Part shown: piece by piece, positions 20,076 through 31,013 of the stretch | How positions within the stretch are numbered: position 1 is the first letter of the stretch | Layout: every line of letters starts with the position of its first letter | From: Melampsora larici-populina 98AG31 | Taxonomy: Eukaryota; Basidiomycota; Pucciniomycetes; Pucciniales; Melampsoraceae | NCBI RefSeq assembly: GCF_000204055.1 | Contig: NW_006768792.1 | Coordinates: 793,676 to 857,675, forward strand | Direction: 5' to 3' | DNA: 64,000 nucleotides | Made by a program: the position numbers and the translations under genes | Notes under the pieces: generated by a model | What the model saw: the letters and a program-made list of their open reading frames with translations, nothing else | Told to the model about the DNA's origin: nothing | Databases searched by the model: none

Positions 20076-22096
20076 TTACCCTTTAGGTACACCACATGTG
20101 AGGACTTTCAACATGGTCTCGTTGACAAGAACTGCCTCCTCACTCGAGAGATTTGTAAGTATACGACTCATTTCACCTCTTTGCACAACTGAGTCCCAGT
20201 TCTTTTGTATAAATTCATAGCCAGATATACGCAATTCTTGATAATGCTGAAAAAGTGGGCTCAGAATCTCCGATACCACATTTTCGATGTTTAAGCAATC
20301 GAAGATCTGTTCTCGGCATACATCTTTCAGTTCAGGAATCATCAACACTGATAACCGTCAGAGAGATCTGTCAGAGAGATTCAAAGAGGGGGCTTGATTC
20401 AAGTACATGATGTCGGACTGTGCTTACTATCGGCCATTCTGTATAAGCTCTTGGGGCTTGTGGGAGTTTTGTACTCAGGTACGATGGTATGAGATGTAAT
20501 ATTATCCTCGGCCCACTCATGCCATGGAGGAATTGGCACATCGCCGGGTTTACACTCTAGCACAAATTTGCGGTACGCAGATTGGGGAGGTGCAAAGTAC
20601 AAAGCCCTAGTCGCAAGAAAGAATTGGATTGACAGGTTCAGACATTCAGCAATCTGTATTCAACCTGAAGTTTTGATTTCCGCTCACCCGCAAAATGCAT
20701 AATCTATGAATGCCTGATAGGTTCGTCGACTGTGCGATGACATTGAGTTTGAGTTGACGCCGTGATACATATGAAAATGTAAAGACTGACGATGTGTCCA
20801 TGACATGGATGGTAGCCTGAAATGTATCGGTCTGTAATCACATATCCAAATAACAATTATCAAATTAATGCGTTCTCAAGCTGGAACTGAGGAACCTTGG
20901 TATGGTAGAAAATGCAAAATTGATGTGAGTATACGTTTAGGGGCTCGCGAGGATCGTCATCAATATCCCATTCATCATCAGAATCTTCGTAGATGAACCC
21001 TTCACCACCTTGTCGCGTCGCTTCATTCAATGGAGGCAGTGAATCGTCTGTTTGTGCGGTTTCAGAATATTTTTGTGAATGCACTAGGAAAGTTCCCATA
21101 CAGATCAGGGGTTGTGAGGCTAGGTCGGATTGCCGAGGTGAAGCTTACATGATTGAAAGTAATCAAACCGAGTGAGTATATGACTTGGAACATATAGATT
21201 CTTGACAGTTCCTTTACGCTTGGGATGAAAGACTAGACGAGTGATGTCGATTGAGGGTCGTTGGAGGGCTTCAAATGTAGTGCGCATTCGACGCATCGCT
21301 CTCCGCAGGTCATCTAACTCACGGCGCTGACTAATCAAGGCTTTAACATCAATTGAAGCTTCCGGATGGAATAGCCGTGCTTTGAAGTAAAGAGAATCCT
21401 GTGATCACCATTTAGTAAAAGCCGCTCGATGTTCAACTTGAGCCAGCAAGAGGGAGCTCAGATACTCACATGAACACTTATACCATCGAACCAGCTCACT
21501 ATATCTGACGCTTTCCCAATAACAGTAGTCTTCCATCCGGCCGAGTCTTTGGATTCAAGAGACGACAGGTGAAAGGCTTGGAAGTTGCCCGCGCGAATAA
21601 TGCCAAACTGAAGAGGTGTAAAATCGATCCACACGCAAACAAACGCCGCTTTAATGTCACGAAAAAGGCGACTATAAGTATACCAATGTTAAACTAGACT
21701 GACTTGCAGCAGCAACCCCCATGCAGGACTATAAGTCTCGCGGAAGGTCTTGCTCAGATGGAGAACCAACTCGCGTTGGTCACCTTCACTCGACTCCACC
21801 GCCAGCTGCCCCGCTGCCGTTGTTGAATCATTATTTCGACTCTTCAGCTTAAATTCATAACTGCGACTTGGATCTTCTATTCTAGGTAGGAAGGCCGTCA
21901 CATCAATCGTCTTTCTGGACTTCACAAGGACGGTAAATCGTTTAAAGCAACCGTTGATCTGGAAGGTGAAGATCAAAAGGGAAGCCGGATCAGGACGCTT
22001 GATGGAAGGAAAGGTTGGCGATTTTTTATCTGCAGTGTACCCACTTCCAACGTACGATGTTCGATCTGGGCTGCCATCTTTTTTGTACTTCAGAAG
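20076..22096 (-). CDS. BTB/POZ-domain protein, start codon not found
   Basis: BTB proteins are usually dimerising or Cullin-3 adaptor proteins. Eight exons join in one frame: 21708-22096, 21470-21671, 21149-21398, 20896-21083, 20791-20831, 20688-20729, 20428-20606 and 20076-20347. The N-terminal part resembles the substrate-binding half of fungal MATH/BTB-like proteins (FVCVWIDFTPLQFGIIRAGN). The middle has YVPSHILTRFDYF. The C-terminal half has RTYQAFIDYAFCGALYFAPP, then MADMLMIPELKDVCREQIF, a typical BTB/BACK transition. Six introns are GT-AG of 61-81 bp. The first (21672-21707) keeps frame only as a 36-bp GC-AG intron with donor GCAAGT. No ATG lies upstream in frame, so a first exon is missing, undetected or lost. 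It may be a 5'-truncated pseudogene. It is head-to-head with SRP19. Confidence 0.62.
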
Positions 22097-22362
22097 CTGT
22101 TGATGTCTGTTGATGTTCCGAAGGGGAAAAAAATTAACCAGAATTAATCAACTTTTTTTGATTTCAGACTGAGACAATAACTTAAGTCCCAGAGGGACTT
22201 ACACCAGCTTACACCTTAGAGCATCCACAATGGTCGGGCCCCAAATCGAGGCCCGGGGCTACCCCGAAGGTCAGAAAATGGAATACATAGGGCCGGATTA
22301 GGTGGTGAGGGCAAGAGAAGTCGATCGAATCTACGTATTCACACAACTACCTACGACTAGAG
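22097..22362. promoter_or_regulatory. Intergenic region upstream of SRP19
   Basis: These 266 bp lie between the 5'-most BTB exon found and the SRP19 start. The segment TAGAGCATCCACAATGGTC, followed by GGGCC/GGCCC-rich text (22216-22262), looks like the end of a small repeat. No first exon for the BTB gene is visible: every ATG on the minus strand here is followed at once by a stop. Confidence 0.35.
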
Positions 22363-23394
22363 ATGGCACCAATTGCACCAGAGGATGTTGACGATTTCGA
22401 TTTTCCACTCGTAGAAGCATCATCTTCATCCGCCATACCTGGAAGTTCTCTACCACATCCGATGGCCTCGGGATCCGTACCACCCAATATGGCGGATCTG
22501 GCCAGTATGTTCAGTGGGATGATGGGTGGAAGTAGTGGGATGGGAATGATGCCACAAGAGAAACGAGAACCTGATAGAACCAGATGGAAAAAGTTAGTAT
22601 TTCTCTTAAAACCTTTTATATACCCCAAGAGCCAGAGAGAGATAATAACTGCCTCTTGGATTACACAGTTGGGAAACCATTTATCCGATCTATTTAGATG
22701 CTAAAGTACCATATAAGACAGGTGGAAGACGAGTTAGCTTGAAGTACTCACTACGGTGGCCATTAGCTCATCATATTCAACAAGTTTGTAGTCAAATCGG
22801 ATTTCCAGCTCAATTAGAGGTCAGCTTATTGTTCTTTGAAGACTCATATTTGGAAAACAAGCCAATTCAATTTTGAGTATCTTTAGTAGAATGACAAGAC
22901 CCATCCTTCGGATTGGCAGAACCCAGGTCGAGTGAAAGTTTTGATCAAGAAAGGAGGAAAACCGACTGTTAGGTCCATCAAAGATAGTGAGTCTCGATTG
23001 AGAATGGATTACCTTCAATCAGAGACAATGATTTATATTGATTATCTCAATCTGTGCTTCAATCGGACTAGAATATACGCTTCTCTGTCGACTCGGTACT
23101 CTTTTGCGACCACTTGAATCAAAGCGATTAAATCTACCGCCACCTACAATTGATGACAGAATCAGTGGACCATTGCCTCTGATCTCCTTGAGACTTCCAT
23201 ACAATTCACCAGCAGTCTCACATGGAGTCTTAGAAGCTGCCGATTCTCAAGCTCCAGAGATTACAACAGATGAAATCCCATCAAATGATTCAAATTCAAA
23301 ATCCATCGAGTCAAAAAAGACAAACAAAACTTCCGCTCAAAAACCTAGTTCAAAACCACCAGGTTCTTCTAAGAAGAAGAAAGGAAGAAAGTGA
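22363..23394 (+). CDS. SEC65: Signal recognition particle 19-kDa subunit (SRP19/Sec65)
   Basis: SRP19 binds SRP RNA and is needed for SRP54 loading, in co-translational targeting of secretory proteins to the endoplasmic reticulum. Four exons (22363-22592, 22669-22819, 22890-22986, 23072-23394; introns 76, 70 and 85 bp, all GT-AG and in phase) give 266 residues. The SRP19 fold is marked by IYPIYLDAKVPYKTGGRRV, then HHIQQVCSQIGF and HPSDWQNPGRVKVLI. An N-terminal Ser/Met/Gly-rich extension (first ~75 residues) and a Lys-rich C-terminal tail ending KKKKGRK are typical of fungal Sec65. The start is the first ATG of the open frame. Length fits fungal Sec65 (about 270 aa). There are no defects. Confidence 0.94.
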
Positions 23395-23807
23395 ACTACT
23401 CTAAACTCTTGGTGGCTGGAATCTTGTGTGCTTGAATCAAAAGTTGAACAAAGTTCATTGCTTGAATTCGAAAAGTCTAGTTATCTTTGTTTCCTTTGTA
23501 TGTCAATAACTGTCCTGGTGTCTTGCAAATGTTGCGTTATGGCTTGGTTAAGCATGTATCTATTTCCCAAGCTCAACTTTGTTTGCGTCCCTCTAAGCTC
23601 GTATTGAACGTATACAATCGAACCCATGCAATTGCATATTTAGTCATTTTGTATAGGCCAGGGCTTCTCAAACTTGGCCCGGGCCCAAGGCTAGGTTTCT
23701 TGTATAATTATGCCAGAATGCATAGGTCAAACTTTGAAAAAGCGGATCTCTGTAGCCAAAAAGCATAGCTTCAGAAGGGTAAGCTTCAATCACAAACAAA
23801 ACCAAAC
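23395..23807. other. SRP19 3' region, no gene
   Basis: This is the AT-rich 3' flank. A short GC-rich motif GGCCCGGGCCC at 23671-23681 resembles the arms of the hairpin at 24680-24807 and may be a repeat fragment. Nothing coding is supported. Confidence 0.35.
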
Positions 23808-24206
23808 ATGAATGATTCAGAAACCCCTTCCCCGGCGGTTGAGCCCCTCAAAGTTGACCACCATAATCCCATACATGCCACAAAGATTGGCAACATCATC
23901 CATGTAGCACCAACTCCCCTCCTTCCTGCTGCTGTTTCATCTGATCAAAACTTGGAGGAGCACAAGCTCCTATCACTCGAGAAAGGGCTTCAAACTGAAA
24001 GACACCTCAAAAAAGCCAATATTGAAACTTGCCAAGACACTGGCAAAAACATTTCTACTGCTGATGACAAATGGCTTGATAAAGGCGGTAATTTTATAAC
24101 TGAACAAATTTTGATTGACAAACTTCTTGTTGCAAAAGACAACAAGCCTTACTGTTTTTCATATCATGAATATCACACGCAAATGTCTTCAATTGACTTT
24201 AGTTGA
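23808..24206 (+). CDS. Orphan open reading frame, 132 residues
   Basis: This is an uninterrupted ATG-to-stop frame. The protein is hydrophilic, begins MNDSETPSPAVEPL and has a charged middle (LSLEKGLQTERHLKKANIE). I see no signal peptide, membrane segment or known motif. Flanking sequence is repeat-like. It may be a chance frame or a remnant of a transposon-borne gene. Confidence 0.2.
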   Translation: MNDSETPSPAVEPLKVDHHNPIHATKIGNIIHVAPTPLLPAAVSSDQNLEEHKLLSLEKGLQTERHLKKANIETCQDTGKNISTADDKWLDKGGNFITEQILIDKLLVAKDNKPYCFSYHEYHTQMSSIDFS

Positions 24207-24679
24207 AGCTGCTACAAATCAAATGAACACCAACACACAACTTAAAAAGAAATAAAGCAGAACACATCATTAAGAATAAGGTACTGATAGTAAAATATGG
24301 AAGGTGAAAAGAAAATCCCTCAAAGTCAGGAGGCAGTAGTTAAAGTGAGAAACAAAACTATGAGCTCAAAGGCTTGTGGCTAAAGATCTTATGGAGGCCT
24401 ATAACACATAAGAATATCAGTAAGATAAGACTTTGAAGGCAATGCGATACAACTCACTCCCTTTGCAAAAGATGAGGAAAGAGATTTAGATTGAGACAAG
24501 ACAACAATGATACAAATACATTATCTAGAGAGAAAAAATGACAGTAGAAAAGATTAACAACAACATTGAATGGTATTGATTGACACTTCAACTTGCAATA
24601 ACTAATCTAAGAGCATCAACACTCAAACAAATTAGAGATGATACACACATAATCCCATACAAAAACATTAACATAAACT

Positions 24680-24807
24680 TGTACAAGCAGACGCAAAAAG
24701 TTTACGTCACCCCCTGGGCCCGACCAGTTCACTAACCCAAGAGTGTACTGCAGAATCAAGCTGGTCGGGGCCCGGGGTGACGTAAACTTTTTGCGTCTGC
24801 TTGTACA
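24680..24807. repeat. 128-bp near-perfect hairpin (foldback repeat)
   Basis: The arms 24680-24727 (TGTACAAGCAGACGCAAAAA, then TTTACGTCACCCCC) and 24761-24807 are reverse complements except for about two positions in the G/C run. They surround a loop of about 33 bp. No target duplication is obvious. The transcript would fold into a strong stem. Confidence 0.9.
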
Positions 24808-25391
24808 CTCATCGAGGTACCTTTTCAATGCCCTGTTTGTGTTTCAACAGAGTATACATATCTAAGGGAAAGGCCAAACTCATACTTTAGAAGAGCTTTA
24901 TCAATATAAGATCTGAGGAATATCTTTGACATTGGTAGCAAGTCTACAAGTAGTTTTGGGTCTTATTTTGACAACAGTCTGGTTGGTAAAAAAGGAATAG
25001 TGGTGACAGTTTTAAACAAAATGGTTCAAGGGTTCAGAGAACCAAGATTGGATCTTATGTAGTTATGAATGGAATCTAATGGTAAAAGTAATTCGCTGGT
25101 TGTTTCAAAAGGTTATTGAGTAATTGGAGTTCTAAAGGTTAGATTTATGGTACACAAAGCTACATATGTACACATATTTAGTTTTCATATATACTTTGTT
25201 TTGGCGGGAAAAAAACAAATATCTATTTGGACTTGTTTTCCCCGCTAAAAAAAAGTATGTAGCAAAAAGTATGTACATGTACATTTTGCTCAACAAAGCA
25301 TTCAGTCTTTATATTTGTTTGACTGACAGCAGAATTGTTTTATTAGTTGTGTTATTGTGATCACATTCTGCCTGGTCAGGGCTTGAATAAT
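24808..25391. other. AT-rich intergenic, nothing recognised
   Basis: No gene or repeat with clear ends was found. A loose inverted pair GGCGGGAAAAAAA / TTTTCCCCGCTAAAAAA is present at about 25203-25250. Confidence 0.35.
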
Positions 25392-25603
25392 TACGGTACT
25401 CAAAACGGCTAGGTCCGTGCTACCTTTCTTGAAAACCTGCTTTCAAAATGTTGTTTTTGCGGAGAAAATGAACCGTACAGAACTCCAAAAAAAAAGTTCC
25501 AGAGAATTCCCAGGAATTCCCCCGCAAAAAGATCAACTTTGAATCTATGTTTTTCACATTTTTTGAAAAAGGTGGCTTGAACCTAGTGGTTTTGAGTACC
25601 ATA
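25392..25603. repeat. Palindromic MITE-like repeat, ~212 bp
   Basis: The left end TACGGTACTCAAAACGGCTA is matched, with substitutions, by the reverse complement of the right end (TATGGTACTCAAAACCACTA). The arms stay similar inward, through the AAGGTAGCA / AAGGTGGCTT region and the GCGGAGAAAA / GCGGGGGAAT region. It carries no genes. Confidence 0.6.
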
Positions 25604-26650
25604 AATTCTCTGCCTGGATGACATGGTTTTTGTTGGTTTAGTCTAACAAAAACCCATACCTGGTCAGGGTTCTAACCCTGCCAGGTCAAATATGCTGTGT
25701 AGATGGCTTCTTGTTTTTCATTATGTACAAAGCAGTCAGTCTATTAAGAGACACTGACTGGGTTGTCTTGATTATTTTCCTTCTGTTTCACTCTTGAAAA
25801 TGAGTGTGAGTTGTCACTACGCCAAATCAATAATATACCATGGAGTTTAGAAAAGTCAAGATGTAGAAAATTTTCAGCAATGCATGAGAGGTAGGAAAAA
25901 TTTGAAAAAATTCTGGTTGAATCAGTCTGTGATTTCCCATCATTTTGCATGTTTTTTCATATTTTTACCTTGAGTTTTGAAGATGTTCCATAGAAAAATG
26001 ATCTTGGGTGTATTTGGTCAGAAACTCAAATTTTGTCCAAAACTACCCAGGCTTGGGCAGAAACTTTTCAACAATCACAAATACAACAATTTTCTTTTGA
26101 TCAATTTGGCAGTTGCACATTATGAAAGCCACATACTGGATCTACAGTTTTCATTTGGATGCTGAAACCCTTGTGGAACAGATTTCTAAGCTTTTCTAGC
26201 TTTGCTGTTGGGGACGGTGATTGCTGTACCTTCTTCATTTTTGGACACACACCATTCATTCTAATGTGTATCTGGTGAATTAAACATGTAGCTTGCAGAA
26301 TGGGCAGACATTCCAGATTTTCACACAAATTTGACAATCTTATTGGTCTCACAGGGTTAATGTCTCCATGACTGCCAGTTTTGGACATAAACTGAGTTTC
26401 TGACCTGATATACACTGCTGCCGTAAAAATCTGTAAAAATATGCAAAATATTGGGCACACACAGGGGAATGCAACCCTTATTTTTTCCATAGTTTTTTGA
26501 CCCCTTCTGCCTTGTGTATAATTTTCTATGTCTTTTCAGTTTTCTAAACTCAGCGGTAAATTTGCAATCTGGTGTAGTGTGTGTGGTTTTCCTGTAACTC
26601 AGATGTGGTTTATGAGAGAAGATGTATTTGTCTTATTTTGTATATGTCCT
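25604..26650. other. No gene recognised
   Basis: A minus-strand open frame at 26101-26490 has no recognisable motif. The stretch is AT-rich with dispersed-repeat texture. Confidence 0.3.
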
Positions 26651-26689
26651 TATTATCAAATATGTTCCTTTGTACTCCAGGCAGTAAGT

Positions 26690-27255
26690 AACTTACTCTG
26701 TAGGCTGGCAGAGCAAATCAAGGAAAAGTGGTATCACCTTGCTTAAATCAAAAGTATTGACAGGCAGAAGTGGCTCACCCTTGATGGTGGATGGCTTGAC
26801 TTGTTTGAGAACCAACATGGCCTGTGTGAATTCAAGCAGCATGACAAGGCTGGATCTGCCAAACCTGAAATGGTTACAGCTGAAAAAGAATAAATTGAAG
26901 AGATTGTGACTTAATATAGACCAAGAAATCTTTACAATATGAACAAGACTGGCTTGTTTTACATGTAAGTCCTTTTTGTCTATCTTTCTCTTCCTTTGAT
27001 CACTCTTCTCAAAGATACCTCTTCTTCTGGGTCTTTCACAGGGTGCTACTGAAATGGGGCTTAGCAGGTGTCAGCACTCCTGGTGTGAAAGGCTCAAAGT
27101 CCAGAATCACTTCTGTGTGGATCTGAAATGCTGATGGATCAGGCAATTCATCTCACCTTCATCATTTGATGGAAACCAACTCAATGCTTCAACAAGAAGA
27201 CCCAATCCAGGCTTGGAATCAGATATTATATGAACAAAGCATCATATCTTTTATC
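26690..27255 (+). pseudogene. Tigger/pogo-type (DDE_1) transposase relic
   Basis: Conceptual translation with stops reads GWLDLFENQHGLCEFKQHDK, then KYRPRN-like YRPRNLYNMNKTGLFYM up to a GTAAGT donor at about 26963. After an intron-like gap ending CTTTCACAG (27041), it continues GVKGSKSRIT near 27081-27110. This is the CENP-B-type DNA-binding end plus the NMDETGLF region of fungal pogo/Tigger transposases. The first catalytic Asp motif, usually NMDETG, reads NMNKTG. Several stops and frame changes show it is dead. No terminal repeats were located. Confidence 0.72.
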
Positions 27256-27384
27256 CTTGAGATGTGATTTCTTGTGTGGGACCCACAGCTCCATAAGAGG
27301 CCAAGAGGAAGATCTTCCTTTTACTCAATAACTTTGCCAGTCATGAGATTGAGGAAAATCAACTCAGAAACATCCAACCAAATA

Positions 27385-27565
27385 TGGCTTGCAGTGTAGA
27401 GGAAACCACGCAGTGCCAGGCATGGCCAGGGAGCTTGGATCCAGGGTGTTGAATCTCCAGCTGAAATCTGTGTCCCAGAATATAGGGGTGCTGTGCTTCC
27501 TGCTGAAAATTTCAGCCACCAAGATCTCTATGCTATCCTACAACCAGTTCCCAGGCTTTACCATG
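27385..27565 (+). repeat. Dispersed repeat, second copy at 58925-59105
   Basis: The segment around GCCAGGCATGGCCAGG...ATCCAGGGTGTTG...ATAGGGGTGCTG aligns by eye with 58935-59090 (GCCAGGCGTAGCCGCT...ACCCAGGGTGTTG...ATTGGGGTGCTG). Neither copy holds a credible gene. The 27389-27790 open frame overlaps it and is not called. Confidence 0.55.
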
Positions 27566-28342
27566 CCATGTCTGCCACTAGTACTACCCAATGCCACAAA
27601 TTTAGCTAATCAATTCAAAACTTCAAATGATCCTCCTAATCAGTCCACTCAATTATCCAATGGCAGAAGAAGAAGATTGATGAGTAATAATGAAACAACT
27701 GATTGGAGACATGCATCAGTGGAACAAATGCATAACAATTTTGTTGCTTGTCTAGATAGAACACAGCAAAGATTGAGCAAATCAACCTGATCACCTGAGC
27801 ACTACCAAAATTGTTGATTGAAGGCATCTGACAGAAAACCAATCTTTTTTTGGAGAATTCAGGAAAGTGTACAATGCTCACCTGTATGTGATCATCAATT
27901 TTGGCCTTTATGAATGATGCATAACAATATGCATGATACCTGACCCCTGAAATACACCACATCCCTGAGCTCCGACCTGTTACCCCTACCCAAAAAAATG
28001 CCTATATTTATGCATTTTTCTTTTTTGCATATAATCATGCATCATGGGATATTATGCCAATTTGTGTAACCTGAAAAATAGTGTAGCCTGAGATGTTCAC
28101 CCAAATTATGGAATTGTGTGGGTTCCACTGTCTTGCTATGTCAATCATTACACTATGTTATTAAGCAGAGAAATTTTTGCATGACTTGATTTGAGTGAAA
28201 AATCTGAATTCATTTTCACAACTTTAAGCATACCCCATCAGATTGAACTACGTAATAATAGTACAAGGTAGAAAACATGAGAAAACCTGTCACATCTCTA
28301 GTAAGATTCACAAGTGGGATATACTGGGTAGATGGCTACTTT
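27566..28342. other. No gene recognised
   Basis: AT-rich sequence with repeated TGCATA words (27900-28050). No motif-bearing frame was seen. Confidence 0.3.
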
Positions 28343-29158
28343 CACTACAAAAAAGTTAATCTTTACCGGGCGGAAAAGAAAACTACTGACATAGAAAAAT
28401 CCTGAGGCAACAGGAAAAGAGCTAAAAATCTGGAAAAATGTGCACCTTGTTCCTAGACGTTGGGGCGTCATAATGAGTATTTTTTTGTATTTTACACAAA
28501 AATATTGGCTAATGTACTAACAATAAAGGCTGAAAATCATCAAAAACCCACCTGTAACAATACCTGAAATTTGGCCCATGATTTTGAAGACAGGATTTTG
28601 AAATCTTCAAACATCAATAACTTTTGAAGTTCTGGATCAAATCACTCAATTTCAAGTTCATAAACAAGGTGGGCCTTTCCTGTACATTTATTATTGTGAT
28701 ATCACATCTGTAGCTGGTCTGCAAAAGATCCTACAGAGCTATTCATGTAGAATTGTTTGAACAAATGTAGAGTGTTTACATGACAAGATAACACCTTGCT
28801 GCCTTTATGAAGTGTAAAGGAGAATGGTTTAGCTTTTGAATGAACCAACAATCAAGTTATTTGGAGCAGAATTGCCAAAGTTATTGAAGTTTTTAGACCA
28901 CAAAATATTGTTGTCATAATCATGACCCAAATTTCAGCTATTGTTACAGGCAGGTTTTTGATGATTTTCAGCCTTTATTGTTAGTTCATTAACCAATATC
29001 TGTGCGTAAAATACAAAAAAATACTCATCATGACGCCCCAACGTCTAGGAAAAAGGTGCATATTTTTTCAGATTTTTAGCTCTTTTCCTGTTGCCTCAGG
29101 ATTTTTCTATGTCAGTAGTTTTCTTTTCCGCCCGGTAAAGATTACATTTTCTGTAGTG
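28343..29158. mobile_element. CACTA-type foldback MITE, complete, 816 bp
   Basis: It starts CACTACAAAAAAGTTAATC and ends in GTAAAGATTACATTTTC plus TGTAGTG. The two halves are imperfect inverted repeats over nearly the full length (arms of about 380 bp). It has no open frame of note. The copy at 62280-63095 has exactly the same length. The flanks (TTT and TGA) show no 3-bp duplication here, and a P4-ATPase exon fragment starts directly after the right end. This suggests rearrangement after insertion. Confidence 0.85.
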
Positions 29159-29160
29159 TG

Positions 29161-31013
29161 AAGGACGTAAACTTGAAAAAGGATCTGAGAAAAGGAAAGT
29201 GATTGGGGTTAATGAGATGTTATTGAGAGGTTGTACTTTGAGAAATACTCAACGGGTTATGGGTTTAGTGGTCTTTACTGGTAAAGATACTAAAATCATG
29301 TTAGATCAAGGTTAGCAGACTTTTCTTTGGAATTCAACATTCTAAATGATACTGATTTTTTCTGAATTTTTCATAGGTGATACTCCTTCCAAGAAAGCCA
29401 AAATCTCAGATGAAACCAATTATGCTGTGATCATCAATTTTGTCATCTTGGTTTTACTCTGTGCTATCAATGCGATTGGAGATGGAATCTATTCAGGTAA
29501 TACGTCGACTAGTCCTTATTATTATGAACAAAACGCAAGTATCTTTTTGATTGCTACATTAGATGCATTGGTCACTTTCGGGTTCGTCTCTTTTTCTTTT
29601 GGCTTCTGGTTCAAGTTGAATATTGATTTGATCTTTTTGAGCATCTCACAGTGCAGCTTTGATTCTGTTTCAATCAATTGTACCCATCTCATTGGTCATC
29701 ACTCTCGAATTTGTTCGAACGATCGAAGCTTTGACGATTTTCAGAGATATCGAAATGTACTATGAACCCTCGAATTGTCCAGCTGAACCTAAATCATCAA
29801 ATCTTTCAGATGATCTAGGTCAAATCGAATATATCTTTAGTGATTAGACAGGCACTTTAACTCAAAACGTCATGGAATTTCAACGTTGTTCGATTTCAGG
29901 TATTGCTTATGGAGAAGGCGTTACTGATGCGATGAGAGGAGCAGCTAAAAGAGGGGCTGATCATGATCCATCTGCATTAGATGATCCGACTTTAGCTGCT
30001 ACTCATTTAGCTGAATCTGAACTAAGGATGATTGATTTGATGAATCGACATTTTCGACATCGATATTTAAATTCCGAAAGTCTTACCTTGATCTCACCAG
30101 GATTAGTGGAAGATATGTTCAATGAAGATCTTGAATCAGAAGAACATCGGATTAGAATGATTGAATTTTGGACTTCACTTGCTTTATGTCATGATGTGAA
30201 CGCAGGTAAAAGTGAAGGTAAAATCGAATATAAAGCTGAAAGTCCAGGTGAAGCAGCCTTAGTAGCAGCAGCAAGAGATTTAGGATTTGTGTTTGTGAAG
30301 AAATTAGGTGACCAATTATATTTAGAAATCTTGGGCGTCAAACAAAAGTATCAACTTTTGAAGATTATCGAATTCAATAGTTCTAGAAAACAAATGAGTC
30401 ATTTGGTTAGATGTCCGGATGGAAAAATCAAATTGATCTGTAAAGGTGCTGATAGTATTATTATGGCAAGATTAAGATCAGATCATGAGTTAGAATATGA
30501 AAATCGAACGAATGCCAAGTTTTATAATGAAAAACAGAAAAAGAAGAATGGAAAACATTCACAACAACAACAACAACAACCGATTAGAAGACTCAATCTA
30601 GATCTGAAAGTGTCAAAATGACAGCAGTAGTAGAAACAATCCAAGTGATTACCCTTTCGAATAGAACGACTTCATCCGATCCGATGACAACACCTTTACC
30701 TACTGGGATTGGAGAAAGGATTAGATTAGATACTGGATTCGAATCACCACCCCCATCACATATTCGAACTCAAACTAGATCATGGACAGAAGAATCGACG
30801 AATCAAGACCAATCATGTTGGATTTGTTTACCTAATCGGGGCTCGGGTTCCTCACCTCATTATCATGAATGGTTTGCAGCTTCGGATCCTCAATTCGGAT
30901 GATCATCAAAACTCTTTAGGAATTAATGGACCTGATGATTTGGTTTCGAGTCTGATTAGTTTTAGAACCGCTAGCGAAGGTGGTGGGATTCATAGATCGG
31001 TTCATCGTTGATA
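29161..31013 (+). pseudogene. P4-type ATPase (phospholipid flippase, Dnf-like), truncated and broken
   Basis: P4-ATPases move phospholipids to the cytosolic leaflet. Exon pieces 29161-29310, 29377-29581 and 29652-30621 (introns 66 and 70 bp, GT-AG, in phase) read: actuator end [14 protein letters not shown] and VVFTGKDTK; the membrane segments around M3 and M4 (IINFVILVLLCAINAIG; FQSIVPISLVITLEFVRTIE); the phosphorylation motif; and the nucleotide domain (YKAESPGEAALVAAARDLGF; ICKGADSIIMARL). A TAG stop at 29845 replaces the lysine of the invariant DKTGT motif (reads D-stop-TGTLTQN). The N-terminus is missing at the MITE border. The rest of the N domain, the P-domain hinge and M5-M10 are also missing. 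A poly-Gln tract (30564-30581) leads to sequence (30618-31013) that may be the C-terminal tail after an internal deletion. Confidence 0.85.

Noticed and set aside
26101..26490. 129-residue minus-strand frame with a hydrophobic N-terminus
   Set aside because: It looks superficially like a secreted Cys-containing protein, but it lies in repeat-like DNA with no splice or promoter support and odd composition.
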